From contig WFPF01000040.1 in the NCBI GenBank assembly GCA_015487695.1, forward strand, positions 1 to 60,975: a stretch of 60,975 bases of DNA. Direction: 5' to 3'. The DNA is from Chitinophagales bacterium. GTDB lineage: Bacteria > Bacteroidota > Bacteroidia > Chitinophagales > S012-47. Shown here piece by piece: positions 46,001 to 53,791 of this stretch (within the stretch, counting starts at the first letter, position 1; each line of letters begins with the position of its first letter). The notes beneath the pieces were generated by a model. It did not search any database, had not been told where the DNA came from, and saw nothing but the letters and a program-made list of their open reading frames with translations. The position numbers and the translations under genes are program-made.

Positions 46001-46926
46001 TCAAACTGGGTCTTCGTCAGCATGCCTCCCTCAATCTGGACGGAACTTATTCGACTACGGAAATCGGAAGATCCTGGTTCCCGGGATATGCGGTCAATCT
46101 GGAAACCGGAAAACGGCTTAATATCATTTTCGGTGAGGATTCATGGCTTACGGCCGAGAATGGCAATGATATGATTTGGAATCCAACTTCAAGGACAAGC
46201 ATCCCAACCGGACCCAGAGGATTTACCTACATGTTCGGAGGTAAGCATTACCTCTACATCAGCAATACGGAATATGACGAAGGAGATCAATTCTACAATG
46301 ATTATACCACTAGTATTAATGAACTCTTTGCCATTCAGAATGTCTTTGCAAAAACACTTTGGGTGAGCATTCCGATGCTGCAAAACGGCTTTGAACTGAA
46401 ATCATTCGATGAAGGACTGATTCCGACCGAAACCCGGGTACGCCTGAGAGTTGGACGGGCCTACACGGATTACAATCCGGACGGAGATCCTGAAGTTCAG
46501 CCAAGATATTTCTTCTCGACCAAAGGATGGGCTCCCGAAACGGGGAATCTAGCAGTTGCGGACACAGCTTTGGATGATATTCGAGTGGTTCCGAACCCTT
46601 ATTATGCTTATTCAGAATATGAAGCTAGCCAGGCGGACCGCAGGGTGAAAATCACCAACCTGCCGCCTCAATGTACCATTACTATTTACTCTACAGACGG
46701 TGTGTTGATTCGCAGATTTGTCAGGGATAACCCAGCAGATGCAACTCAGGGTGCGCTATTTGAGGAGGAAAACTTTGATACTACCCTTGATTGGGACTTA
46801 CGTAATGATAAGAATATTCCGATTGCCAGTGGCATCTACATCATTCATATCAGCGCCCCCGGAGTAGGTGAAAAAACCGTAAAATGGTTTGGTGTGATGC
46901 GACCCCTTGATTTTGACAATTTCTAA
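43051..46926 (+). CDS. Large secreted protein with FlgD/T9SS-like C-terminal domain
   Basis: The 1291-residue protein has a signal peptide (about 1-26) and a Ca-binding-like DRNGDGIYNPEDGDYPDVKG near 213-232, followed by IHTETGGEAIGLEIKALAFAF. Long beta-rich regions with no named domain come next. The C-terminal domain (about 1175-1291) has VVPNPYYAY, ITIYSTDGVLIRRF, WDLRNDKNIPIASGIYIIHI and VKWFGV, the pattern of FlgD-like or type IX sorting domains. It is probably exported across the outer membrane; the flanking PorV-family gene fits, since PorV binds such C-terminal signals. Part of the gene (about 44560-45780) is visibly richer in A+T than the rest. Confidence 0.8.
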   Translation: MIQMIKQSLKVIALSGIFFSFQFLGATENIGQLTSNEKQTRSFKMAEACTPATSQTDLEINNVRTRLLAGGDLWWDLANAKYEVPKVEPGSGQVSKHSLFAGALWIGGIDAGGQLKIAAQTYRQSGNDFWTGPLDAQGSVNDEVCSKFDKHWQVYRGEINDVIKKFEDKGSISISDVPKNIREWPGRGNPFAIGANNIPLNLDVNKSLAPFIDRNGDGIYNPEDGDYPDVKGDQAIWWVYNDKGNIHTETGGEAIGLEIKALAFAFKTSDEINDMTFYQYDVSNFSTIVLDSVFFGQWVDPDLGNFQDDFVGCDTTRGLGICYNGDAVDEGAQGYGENPPLIGVDFFQGPLKYKYDNTGSIVDSVRLGMSKFLYYNNDFSTIGNPEVASHYYGYLSGTWKDGSPFTFGGNGYNTGVPFDFMFPSDPADNSPDAWSECSEGNTPADRRFLQSAGPFRLEPGAKNQVVVGVVWVRPPNQSGCRADFDALRLADDKAQALYDNNFVVIGGPSAPDLAIRELDKEIVISMENYLNEDVELYEKADPVIKSIIEGLGDPLITDSTYNFEGYIVYQLRNNQVTPREFVDASKARAIFQVDIENGISKIINYKEDFVVGALVPQLMVNGNDKGISHTLNVTEDAFATGSKELVNHKRYYFSIVAYAYNNYIPYEPGNPQSQLEPFLLGAENIKVYSAIPHKTAPEAGGTILNSSYGDEPEIKRLEGMGNGYRVLELTKATMDEILTNASAPYPEYQSGFGPVDIKIYDPMKVPNADFELQLVDIYPRLGNKKILDERSTWILINKELNDTIYSERTIAIKNEQIIPEYGFSITIKQTANPGQSSAINNGFLEASMEFENTKIKWLSGISDGEGKIGASGFFNWIRSGTSIDANNPSPYDDYDQPGKLDEEEIYENVLDGTWAPAALTGGFNQDPMDNPFAPGRKAIGLFSMLRLDSLASVDVVFTPDKSKWTRCVVVETQPDPALAEGGAIKLGLRQHASLNLDGTYSTTEIGRSWFPGYAVNLETGKRLNIIFGEDSWLTAENGNDMIWNPTSRTSIPTGPRGFTYMFGGKHYLYISNTEYDEGDQFYNDYTTSINELFAIQNVFAKTLWVSIPMLQNGFELKSFDEGLIPTETRVRLRVGRAYTDYNPDGDPEVQPRYFFSTKGWAPETGNLAVADTALDDIRVVPNPYYAYSEYEASQADRRVKITNLPPQCTITIYSTDGVLIRRFVRDNPADATQGALFEEENFDTTLDWDLRNDKNIPIASGIYIIHISAPGVGEKTVKWFGVMRPLDFDNF

Positions 46927-46945
46927 TGAGAGCAACAATATAACC

Positions 46946-48022
46946 ATGAGAAAATATTTTATGAAAAGGATTATTCTGAGCTTCTTGTGTCTTGTGACAG
47001 TTTCAATGACCGCCTTTGCAGGAAACCCTGACAGGGCGGGTCAGGCTGGGGCTTCGGAATTATTGATCAATCCCTGGGCACGAAGTCTGGGCCTGAACGG
47101 AATTAATCTGGCCTCGGTAAAAGGCATTGAAGCCATGCGCCTCAATGTGGGGGGGCTCGTATTTCTGGATAAAAGCCAGGCCTATGTTTCGCACACGCAA
47201 TATCTGGTGGGAAGTGAAATTACCATCAATGCAATGGGCTTTGCTCAGAAAGTGGGGGACGGTGCTTTTGGTATTACGGTGATGAGCCTTGGATTTGGAG
47301 ATATTCCGGTTACAACAAACGCACTTCCTGATGGAGGCCTTGGCACCTTTTCGCCCCAGTTCATAAATATTGGACTGGCTTATTCCCGTTCATTTGCGGA
47401 TTTTATACATGGGGGATTCGTGCTCAGAATAATAAATGAGTCAATTGCTAATGTTTCAGCCAGTGGGGTTGCTATTGATGCAGGCCTGGTCTATACCACG
47501 GGAAATGATGATTACCCTGAGAAGTTTAAATTCGGAGTTTCGCTAAGAAACGTAGGCACACCCATGACCTTCAGAGGTGATGGTCTCCAATTTAAGACTG
47601 ATGTGATAACAGGATTGTACAAACAAAATGCACAGCAGATATCGCAGGCATTTGAATTGCCTTCGCAGCTGAATATCGGTGTATCCTATGATATACATCT
47701 TGCTGATAAGCACCGCCTGACGGCCAGTGCAAGCTTCAACTCAAATGCATTTTACCGAGATCAGTTCGGTATTGGTGTGGAATATGGCCTCAGCCTCAAC
47801 GGCAGAGAGATATTTATGCTACGCGGAGGCTATAAATATGAAGCCGGGCTGACGGATACACGCTTGCGCAGAAATGCACATACGGGATTTGCCGGTGGTT
47901 TTACAGTGGACATCCCCTTCAGCAAGGATGAGAGCCTGCCACGCATGGGCATTGACTATGCATTCCGCTCTTCAGATCCGTTCAGCGGAAGCCACAGCGT
48001 GGGCGTGCACCTCGATTTCTAA
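46946..48022 (+). CDS. PorV/PorQ family outer-membrane protein
   Basis: The 358-residue protein (from ATG 46946; ATG 46961, MKRIILSF, is also plausible) has a signal peptide and the PorV/LptO N-terminal pattern: AGASELLINPWARSLGLNGINLASVKGIEAMRLNVGGL across residues about 34-70. A barrel with alternating strands follows, ending HSVGVHLDF. PorV shuttles type IX cargo from the translocon to the attachment complex. This copy, beside a large cargo-like gene, may be cargo-specific. It is 19 bp after that gene and last in the operon. Confidence 0.88.
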   Translation: MRKYFMKRIILSFLCLVTVSMTAFAGNPDRAGQAGASELLINPWARSLGLNGINLASVKGIEAMRLNVGGLVFLDKSQAYVSHTQYLVGSEITINAMGFAQKVGDGAFGITVMSLGFGDIPVTTNALPDGGLGTFSPQFINIGLAYSRSFADFIHGGFVLRIINESIANVSASGVAIDAGLVYTTGNDDYPEKFKFGVSLRNVGTPMTFRGDGLQFKTDVITGLYKQNAQQISQAFELPSQLNIGVSYDIHLADKHRLTASASFNSNAFYRDQFGIGVEYGLSLNGREIFMLRGGYKYEAGLTDTRLRRNAHTGFAGGFTVDIPFSKDESLPRMGIDYAFRSSDPFSGSHSVGVHLDF

Positions 48023-48031
48023 AAAGTAACT

Positions 48032-48039
48032 TAACTTTG
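48032..48039 (+). promoter_or_regulatory. Candidate -7 box for greA
   Basis: TAACTTTG is a perfect TAnnTTTG, 70 bp before the greA ATG and 7 bp before an in-frame upstream ATG (48047). No TTG lies at normal -33 distance. Confidence 0.45.
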
Positions 48040-48109
48040 CAATAAAATGAGACGTTTCTACCAAGGTGGGAGCGTTTCTTTTTTAATGCTAACGGATAAA
48101 GACTGTACC

Positions 48110-48586
48110 ATGAGCCAGAAAAAATATTTCACCCAGGAAGGATATGATAAGCTGAAGAAGGAACTCGAGTACCTGACAACGCGCGAACGGGCCAAAATTG
48201 CCAACCAGATAGCGGAAGCCAGGGAGAAAGGGGACCTTTCGGAAAATGCAGAATATGATGCTGCTAAAGAAGCCCAGGGACTGCTGGAACTGAGAATCAA
48301 CAAGATGCAGGAGGTGCTTGCCAATGCGCGGGTGCTGGATGAAAAATCGATTGATACCTCCAAAGTGCAGGTGCTCACAACGGTGCGTGTGATGAACAGG
48401 AAATTGAAAAAGGAGCAAAAATTCACGCTGGTAACGGAAACGGAAGCAGACTTTAAAAAAGGAAAAATATCTACCGGTTCGCCCATTGGCAACGGACTGC
48501 TCGGAAAGAAAGTGGGAGATGTGATCAATATTCCCATTCCGAATGGAAGCATTGAATTTGAGATCCTTGAAATTACCGTGGAATAA
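48110..48586 (+). CDS. greA: Transcription elongation factor GreA
   Basis: The 158-residue protein has an N-terminal antiparallel coiled coil (about 1-77, with AREKGDLSENAEYDAAKEAQG, whose two acids reach the RNA polymerase active site) and a C-terminal globular FKBP-like domain (SPIGNGLLGKKVGDVINIPIPNG). It rescues backtracked RNA polymerase. ATG 48110 (MSQKKYFTQEGYDKLKKEL) fits family length; the in-frame ATG at 48047 would add 21 atypical residues. Confidence 0.96.
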   Translation: MSQKKYFTQEGYDKLKKELEYLTTRERAKIANQIAEAREKGDLSENAEYDAAKEAQGLLELRINKMQEVLANARVLDEKSIDTSKVQVLTTVRVMNRKLKKEQKFTLVTETEADFKKGKISTGSPIGNGLLGKKVGDVINIPIPNGSIEFEILEITVE

Positions 48587-48597
48587 ATTCTAGTCTT

Positions 48598-48993
48598 ATG
48601 GCCAGCATATTCACCCGGATCATAGAAGGAGAGATACCCTCCTACAAAATTGCGGAAAGCGATTGCTGCTATGCTTTTCTGGACATCAATCCCCTGACAA
48701 AGGGACACACCCTGGTCGTTCCAAAGCAGGAGATTGATTATCTTTTTGACCTTGACAATGAGCTTTATGCGGAATTGATGCTTTTTGCCAGGAAAATTGC
48801 ACCGGCCATCGAAAAAACCGTTCCTTGTGAGCGAATAGGCATGGCCGTTCTGGGCCTTGAGGTGCCCCATGCACACATTCATCTGATTCCCATCCGATCT
48901 ATTGCCGATCTTGATTTTTCCAAACCCAAGCTGAAACTTAGCGAATCGGAGTTTAATTCTCTGGCCGCCCGGATTCGTGCCAATCTGGATTAA
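48598..48993 (+). CDS. HIT family protein (HINT-type nucleotide hydrolase)
   Basis: The 131-residue protein has the histidine triad HAHIHLIPI near the C-terminus and IFTRIIEGEIPSYKIAE at the start, both standard for HINT-like purine nucleoside phosphoramidases. It follows greA by 11 bp, a common pairing in Bacteroidota. The stop overlaps convergent ruvC by 4 bp. Confidence 0.94.
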   Translation: MASIFTRIIEGEIPSYKIAESDCCYAFLDINPLTKGHTLVVPKQEIDYLFDLDNELYAELMLFARKIAPAIEKTVPCERIGMAVLGLEVPHAHIHLIPIRSIADLDFSKPKLKLSESEFNSLAARIRANLD

Positions 48994-49550
48994 AGAATCC
49001 GGTCCGGATTGTCCTTTAAAAATTGGGACCAGCCTTTTTTCCCCTTGCTTCGTCCAATGGGGTTGCTGCATGTCAGGTGATGGCATATAGCAGTAGCCAG
49101 CGCATCGGTTGCATCGGCAAAGCTCGGTGAACCGTCAAATTCAATCAAATGACGAAGCATTCCGGCTACCTGCTCCTTGTTGGCATTTCCGTTGCCTGTG
49201 ATGGCCTGCTTTATACGTCTGGGGGCATACTCTTCCACCGGGAGTTCAAACTGAAGAGCAGCTGCGATGGCCACTCCCTGTGCCCGCCCCAACTTAAGCA
49301 TCGACTGTACATTCTTCCCGAAAAAGGGAGCTTCGATGGCCACCTCTGTAGGGTGGTAATGTTTAATAAGTTTTACCGTTTTATCATGAATGATATGAAG
49401 ACGTTTGTAGTGGCTCTTGTATTTCTCAAGCCGGATGACGCCCATCGACTCCAGTGTGAGTTCCTTCTTGCGGACAGAAATGATGCTATACCCCATGATG
49501 GTACTTCCGGGATCAATACCGAGGATCACACTAACTTTGTCTTTGCTCAT
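48990..49550 (-). CDS. ruvC: Holliday junction endodeoxyribonuclease RuvC
   Basis: The 186-residue nuclease resolves Holliday junctions with RuvAB. The acidic residues are all present: Asp13 in ILGIDPGSTIMGYS, Glu in VAIEAPFFG, and the C-terminal DATDALATAICHH. Length is typical with a short basic tail. The next gene starts divergently 8 bp away. Confidence 0.96.
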   Translation of the reverse strand: MSKDKVSVILGIDPGSTIMGYSIISVRKKELTLESMGVIRLEKYKSHYKRLHIIHDKTVKLIKHYHPTEVAIEAPFFGKNVQSMLKLGRAQGVAIAAALQFELPVEEYAPRRIKQAITGNGNANKEQVAGMLRHLIEFDGSPSFADATDALATAICHHLTCSNPIGRSKGKKGWSQFLKDNPDRIL

Positions 49551-49558
49551 TCCTCTAT

Positions 49559-50509
49559 ATGCAGTTATCTATTAAAAGCTTCTTAAAAGTAACAATTTCA
49601 GTCCTTGTTTTTGCAGGGCTCTACATGCAGATAGTAGCGCGGGGTGAATTGAGTGACCTGTGGAGCGCCTTTACAGCAGACAGGGCATCGTACAACTATC
49701 TCTTCCTTGCCGGTGCCTTTCTCTTATTGCCCCTTAATTGGGGGATTGAGGCGTTGAAGTGGCAGTATTTGCTCAGGGGGATAGTGCAAATTTCTTTTCC
49801 GAAGGCTTTGAAAGCAGTTTTGGCCGGGGTCTCGCTGGCCATTGTCACCCCTTCGCGAATAGGGGAATATGGAGCTCGTATTTGGTATCTGAAGCAGGGA
49901 CTGCGCCTCAAAGGTATTGTGGTCACCCTTGTGGGATCCATTGGACAGATAACGGTTACGCTGGTTTTGGGCAGCGCAGGCTTGCTTTTTTTCTTTTTTA
50001 AATCCGGCTTTCCCCGGCAAATTTCGTCCGGACTGGTGATTGCTCTTCTTCTTCTTTTTATGGCCTTCTCGCTCTTTTTGTTTTTTCGACTGGAATGGCT
50101 GGGCTTTCTTTTGCAAAGGCTATCCATATTGAAATCCAGGCGAAAATGGATCCGTGCAGTACGCGTCTTTTCCCACTATAGCAGGAAAAAGCTTACCGGC
50201 CTGCTTTTCCTCTCGGCTGCACGTTTTACTGTGTACGCATTGCAGTTTGCTCTCCTTCTGAAATTCTTTCATGTTTCTATTCTCGTTTTCGAGGGGGCAT
50301 TGCTCTCCTCTGCTGTTTTTCTGGGCCAGATGATGCTGCCCGTTCCGGCTATAGCCGAGTTTGGCACCCGCTCGGGTCTGTCCATTTTTATTTTCGGCAC
50401 ATTTTCTGCTTCTCCTTTGCCGTTGATCAGTGCTTCCCTGGCGTTGTGGCTGATCAATCTGGCTCTGCCGGCATTCTTCGGAGCCTTTTTACTGCTTTTT
50501 AAGAAATAG
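49559..50509 (+). CDS. Lysylphosphatidylglycerol synthase-type flippase-domain membrane protein
   Basis: The 316-residue membrane protein has about eight hydrophobic segments and belongs to the UPF0104/LPG synthase TM-region family, seen in SRIGEYGARIWYL and PVPAIAEFGTRSGLS. The MprF-type synthase domain is missing, so it is not a full LPG synthase. Members are thought to be lipid flippases or glycolipid-associated; the function here is unknown. It is 8 bp from the DUF3108 gene that follows. Confidence 0.83.
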   Translation: MQLSIKSFLKVTISVLVFAGLYMQIVARGELSDLWSAFTADRASYNYLFLAGAFLLLPLNWGIEALKWQYLLRGIVQISFPKALKAVLAGVSLAIVTPSRIGEYGARIWYLKQGLRLKGIVVTLVGSIGQITVTLVLGSAGLLFFFFKSGFPRQISSGLVIALLLLFMAFSLFLFFRLEWLGFLLQRLSILKSRRKWIRAVRVFSHYSRKKLTGLLFLSAARFTVYALQFALLLKFFHVSILVFEGALLSSAVFLGQMMLPVPAIAEFGTRSGLSIFIFGTFSASPLPLISASLALWLINLALPAFFGAFLLLFKK

Positions 50510-50517
50510 GAGTTCTC

Positions 50518-51351
50518 ATGATAAACAGGTCTTTTCTTTTTGCCGGATTCATCGGCATCCTTTCACTTTTTTCTTTTCCTGATTCGGGTTCTGACGGGGT
50601 GCAAATAAAAGCTCCGATATATCTGGAAGAACCTGCATTTGCTCCGGGTGAGCAGTTTACACTGAAGATATACTACAACTGGTCTGCGCTCTGGGTGGCT
50701 TCCGGAGAATTAAGCTTCCGGATTTCAAGTGATGAGCTGGAAGGGCGCCCCGTATTTCATCTCCTGGCCATCGGGAAAACGTATGAGGCATACAGTCATA
50801 TCTACCGTGTTTCAGATCGATATGAGAGCTATCTGGATACGCAAACATTGCTTCCTCTTAGGGCGCGAAGAAGAATAGAAGAAGGACGCTTTCGGCTGGA
50901 AGAGGAATATCGCTTCGACCGGAACCGGGAGAGGGTAGCTGTTCAGGAATTTACCAAAGGTCATGAAGGTGAATATGACATGGATCGCCAGACCATGGAC
51001 ATTCTTTCGCTGATACAGCATGCACGAAATCTGGATTTCGATTCTTACCGGCCGGGAGACCGGATTGCCATGTCTGTTTTTATCGACAATGAGCTGATGA
51101 GAACTCAGCTGATATATGAGGGAAAAAAGGAGATAAAAACCCGCAACGGCCGATTTCGTACCATCGTGCTGCGCCAGAAAATGGTAGATAACGAGTATTT
51201 CGATGAGAATGACTTCGTGACTATTTACGTGTCGGATGACCGAAATCGCATTCCCATTCGTCTCGAGTCGCCTCTCACGGTGGGCTGGATAAAAGGTGAC
51301 CTTAAGTCGTACCGTGGCCTCAAATATCCCTTGCAGGCAAGAATCAGATAG
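50518..51351 (+). CDS. DUF3108 domain-containing secreted protein
   Basis: The 277-residue protein has an N-terminal signal segment (SFLFAGFIGILSLFSF) and a DUF3108 domain from about 40 to the end. AFAPGEQFTLKIYYNW, the DRYESYLDTQTLLPLRARR strand and the final IPIRLESPLTVGWIKGDLKSY are typical. The family is predicted periplasmic and of unknown role. It is likely cotranscribed with the flippase-like gene. Confidence 0.85.
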   Translation: MINRSFLFAGFIGILSLFSFPDSGSDGVQIKAPIYLEEPAFAPGEQFTLKIYYNWSALWVASGELSFRISSDELEGRPVFHLLAIGKTYEAYSHIYRVSDRYESYLDTQTLLPLRARRRIEEGRFRLEEEYRFDRNRERVAVQEFTKGHEGEYDMDRQTMDILSLIQHARNLDFDSYRPGDRIAMSVFIDNELMRTQLIYEGKKEIKTRNGRFRTIVLRQKMVDNEYFDENDFVTIYVSDDRNRIPIRLESPLTVGWIKGDLKSYRGLKYPLQARIR

Positions 51352-51407
51352 GCCTCGGGGAATATCCTGCAATTGCTATTTTTACACTTGAAAAAAAATA
51401 CCGACAC

Positions 51408-52361
51408 ATGCCGTTTTCCAGGGAAATTGAAGAGAAAATTGAATTGCTCAAAGAGAAATATGCCGCTTCGGGGCAGGATATGTTGTCCTATCTCGAAGGT
51501 CTGATTTACCAGGACTTTCTGAATTACTGGGATTATATCAATCTGGACGTATTGCTGAACATCCAGCAACCCCGTACTCCTTTCCCTGACGAAACGGTTT
51601 TTATAGTCTATCATCAGATAACGGAACTGTACTTTAAGCTCACGCTCCATGCCATGAAGCAGATTACCGATGTGGAGCACCCTTCTCCGGAAAACTTCAA
51701 GAAGCAGTTGAGACGCATGAACGACTACTTTAAGAATCTGATTCGTTCTTATGAGATCATGGTGGATGGCATGGACAAAGAGCAGTTTTTAAAATTTCGC
51801 ATGGCCCTGCTTCCTGCCAGCGGCTTTCAGTCGGCACAGTATCGATTTATTGAGATTTTGTCTACCGATGCCGGGAATCTGCTCACGCAGCAATTGCGCG
51901 ATCAACTCGGGGACGAAGAGAACCTTCGCATCTTATACGAAAATTTCTATTGGAAACAAGGTGGAAAGGAGTTACGATCGGGTAATAAAACGTTGACCCT
52001 CCGTCAGTTTGAGAAAAAATATACGGATGACTTTATCAAGGCCCTCTACCGCTATGAGCACGACAACCTGTGGCAGAAGTTTAAGAAACTGCCCGAAGAA
52101 GCCAAAGACGAGGAATTGATCAGGCATATGAAGGATTTTGACCTTAATGTGGAAGTTCGCTGGCCCCTGATGCATTACCGTTCGGCTGTGCGCTATCTGC
52201 ACAAGAAGCCGGAAGATATTGAAGCAACCGGAGGAACCAACTGGCAGGAATATCTGCCACCGCACTTTCAGAAGACTTATCTCTTCCCGGAGCTCTTCAG
52301 CGAAAAGGAAAAAGAAAGCTGGGGGAAGAGCCGCATTACGCGCCCTGCGAAGCCTCATTGA
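51408..52361 (+). CDS. kynA: Tryptophan 2,3-dioxygenase
   Basis: The 317-residue heme dioxygenase opens tryptophan to N-formylkynurenine. Conserved regions are LLNIQQPRTPFPDETVFIVY, HQITELYFKL, PASGFQSAQYR, WPLMHYRSAVRYL and the C-terminal ATGGTNWQEYLPPHFQKTYLFP. It is the entry enzyme of the tryptophan-degradation genes that fill the rest of the window. Its end overlaps the convergent RidA-type gene by 26 bp. Confidence 0.97.
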   Translation: MPFSREIEEKIELLKEKYAASGQDMLSYLEGLIYQDFLNYWDYINLDVLLNIQQPRTPFPDETVFIVYHQITELYFKLTLHAMKQITDVEHPSPENFKKQLRRMNDYFKNLIRSYEIMVDGMDKEQFLKFRMALLPASGFQSAQYRFIEILSTDAGNLLTQQLRDQLGDEENLRILYENFYWKQGGKELRSGNKTLTLRQFEKKYTDDFIKALYRYEHDNLWQKFKKLPEEAKDEELIRHMKDFDLNVEVRWPLMHYRSAVRYLHKKPEDIEATGGTNWQEYLPPHFQKTYLFPELFSEKEKESWGKSRITRPAKPH

Positions 52362-52773
52362 TATAGGCAATGCACTTTAGCTCGATGGCTATTGGTGTGG
52401 GCAGGGACCCGACCTCCACCGTGGTGCGGCAGGGCTGATTATCGGAGAAATATTCTCCGTATATGCGGTTGAATGTCTGAAAATCCCGTTTCATATTGAC
52501 CAGAAATACCGTGATATCTACCAGGTCATCCCATTGGGCACCGGAGGCTTCGAGTACCGCACGTACATTTCTGAATACTGAATGTACCTGTGCCTCAAAA
52601 TCAAATTCCAGAAAATTCCCGTAGGCATCCACTTTCAGGCCGGGGATTCCTTTCCCGTCTTTCAGGCGGGGCCCGATACCCGATAAAAACAACAGGGGAC
52701 CTACTCTGCGTGCATGCGGGTAGCTTCCTACTGCTCCGGGTGCTTCCGGGGTGCTAATCTTCTCTTTTTTCAT
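52336..52773 (-). CDS. RidA/YjgF-family protein, probable 2-aminomuconate deaminase
   Basis: The 145-residue protein (ATG 52773; the longer frame lies inside the efflux gene) has the RidA fold, with LLFLSGIGPRL, a central VRAVLEASGAQWDDLVDITVFL and the active-site Arg116 in CRTTVEVGSL. Because it lies beside the aminomuconate-semialdehyde dehydrogenase and ACMSD genes, I infer 2-aminomuconate deaminase, giving 4-oxalocrotonate and ammonia. General enamine deaminase activity is the alternative. It overlaps the upstream efflux gene by 20 bp. Confidence 0.88.
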   Translation of the reverse strand: MKKEKISTPEAPGAVGSYPHARRVGPLLFLSGIGPRLKDGKGIPGLKVDAYGNFLEFDFEAQVHSVFRNVRAVLEASGAQWDDLVDITVFLVNMKRDFQTFNRIYGEYFSDNQPCRTTVEVGSLPTPIAIELKCIAYINEASQGA

Positions 52774-53791
52774 CTTTTTCCAAATTATGTTGTTGGTTGG
52801 CCATGACCATTTCAAGATTCCATTCAATTTTTCGAACAAATTTATGAGCCCTCACAGGGCAATCCTTTATCAGGCAATGCGGGCATGAATCGTCCGTACA
52901 AGGGTCTACATGAATGAAAAATTCAACCCGTTTGCCTACGTTCCGGTTGATCAGGCGATCTATTTCTTCAATCTCGTCATGGGCTTTTCGCACATCATAA
53001 TACCAGGGCAGCGTTACGTGGCAATCGATATGGAGTTGGTGCCCGTATTTTATCACACGCATGTTGTGAATATCGATCCACTCTTCCTGCCGGTGTGCAT
53101 TTAATATTCCGATGATCTTTTCAAGGACCTTTATATCGGCTTCATCCATAATGCCACTGAGCGAAGTGCGCAGTATTCTGATTCCCGTAACAATGATAAT
53201 CAAACCGAAAAGGATGGCAATAAGACTGTCGAGCCAAATGAATCCGGTGAGAATAATGAGTCCCAGGCCGACAATCAACCCAAGGGTGGAGTAGGCATCC
53301 GACTTCAGATGTTCACCGCTGGCTGTCAGGGCGGCCGAATCGTTTTTCCTTCCCGTTCGGGCGGCATAGTAGCCCATGAGATAATTGATCACTCCACCGG
53401 CAATGACAATGTAAAGTCCGATATCGAGGCTATGCAGTTCGACCGGATAAACAAGGTTGTAAATTGATTTTACGATGATGATTCCACCTGCAATAAAAAT
53501 CATCGCTCCTTCGACAGCTGCAGAGATAAACTCTGCTTTTCCATGTCCGTAGGGGTGGTTGCTGTCGCTGGGTTTGGCAGAGAGAATGAGGCTGTAAAGT
53601 CCCAGCGCACCGGCCACAACATTGACAATGCTTTCGACCGCATCGGTAAGAACGGCATTGGAGTGGGTGATAAAATAGGCAATAAACTTGGCCAGGAGTA
53701 CCAGCAAGCCGATGCCCAGAATAAAACTCTGTACCCGTACATTCAGGCGGGCTTCTTTTTCTCCCGGCCGGTATGTGCCTTGAGACATCAT
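52754..53791 (-). CDS. Cation diffusion facilitator family transporter
   Basis: The 345-residue protein has about six TMs (about 25-220) with the CDF landmarks LTDAVESIVNVVAGALGLYS, HPYGHGKAEF and a TM5 HLKSD site, then a cytoplasmic domain (about 225-310) and a cysteine-rich tail CTDDSCPHCLIKDC. It should export a divalent metal by proton exchange; which metal is not readable. Its start overlaps the stop of the aldehyde dehydrogenase gene (ATGA) and its end overlaps the RidA gene, so it is locked into the catabolic operon. Confidence 0.92.
   Translation of the reverse strand: MMSQGTYRPGEKEARLNVRVQSFILGIGLLVLLAKFIAYFITHSNAVLTDAVESIVNVVAGALGLYSLILSAKPSDSNHPYGHGKAEFISAAVEGAMIFIAGGIIIVKSIYNLVYPVELHSLDIGLYIVIAGGVINYLMGYYAARTGRKNDSAALTASGEHLKSDAYSTLGLIVGLGLIILTGFIWLDSLIAILFGLIIIVTGIRILRTSLSGIMDEADIKVLEKIIGILNAHRQEEWIDIHNMRVIKYGHQLHIDCHVTLPWYYDVRKAHDEIEEIDRLINRNVGKRVEFFIHVDPCTDDSCPHCLIKDCPVRAHKFVRKIEWNLEMVMANQQHNLEKDEKRED

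Noticed and set aside
48058-49086. 342-aa minus-strand open frame
   Set aside because: It covers greA and the HIT gene in antisense; serine-rich translation typical of a shadow frame.
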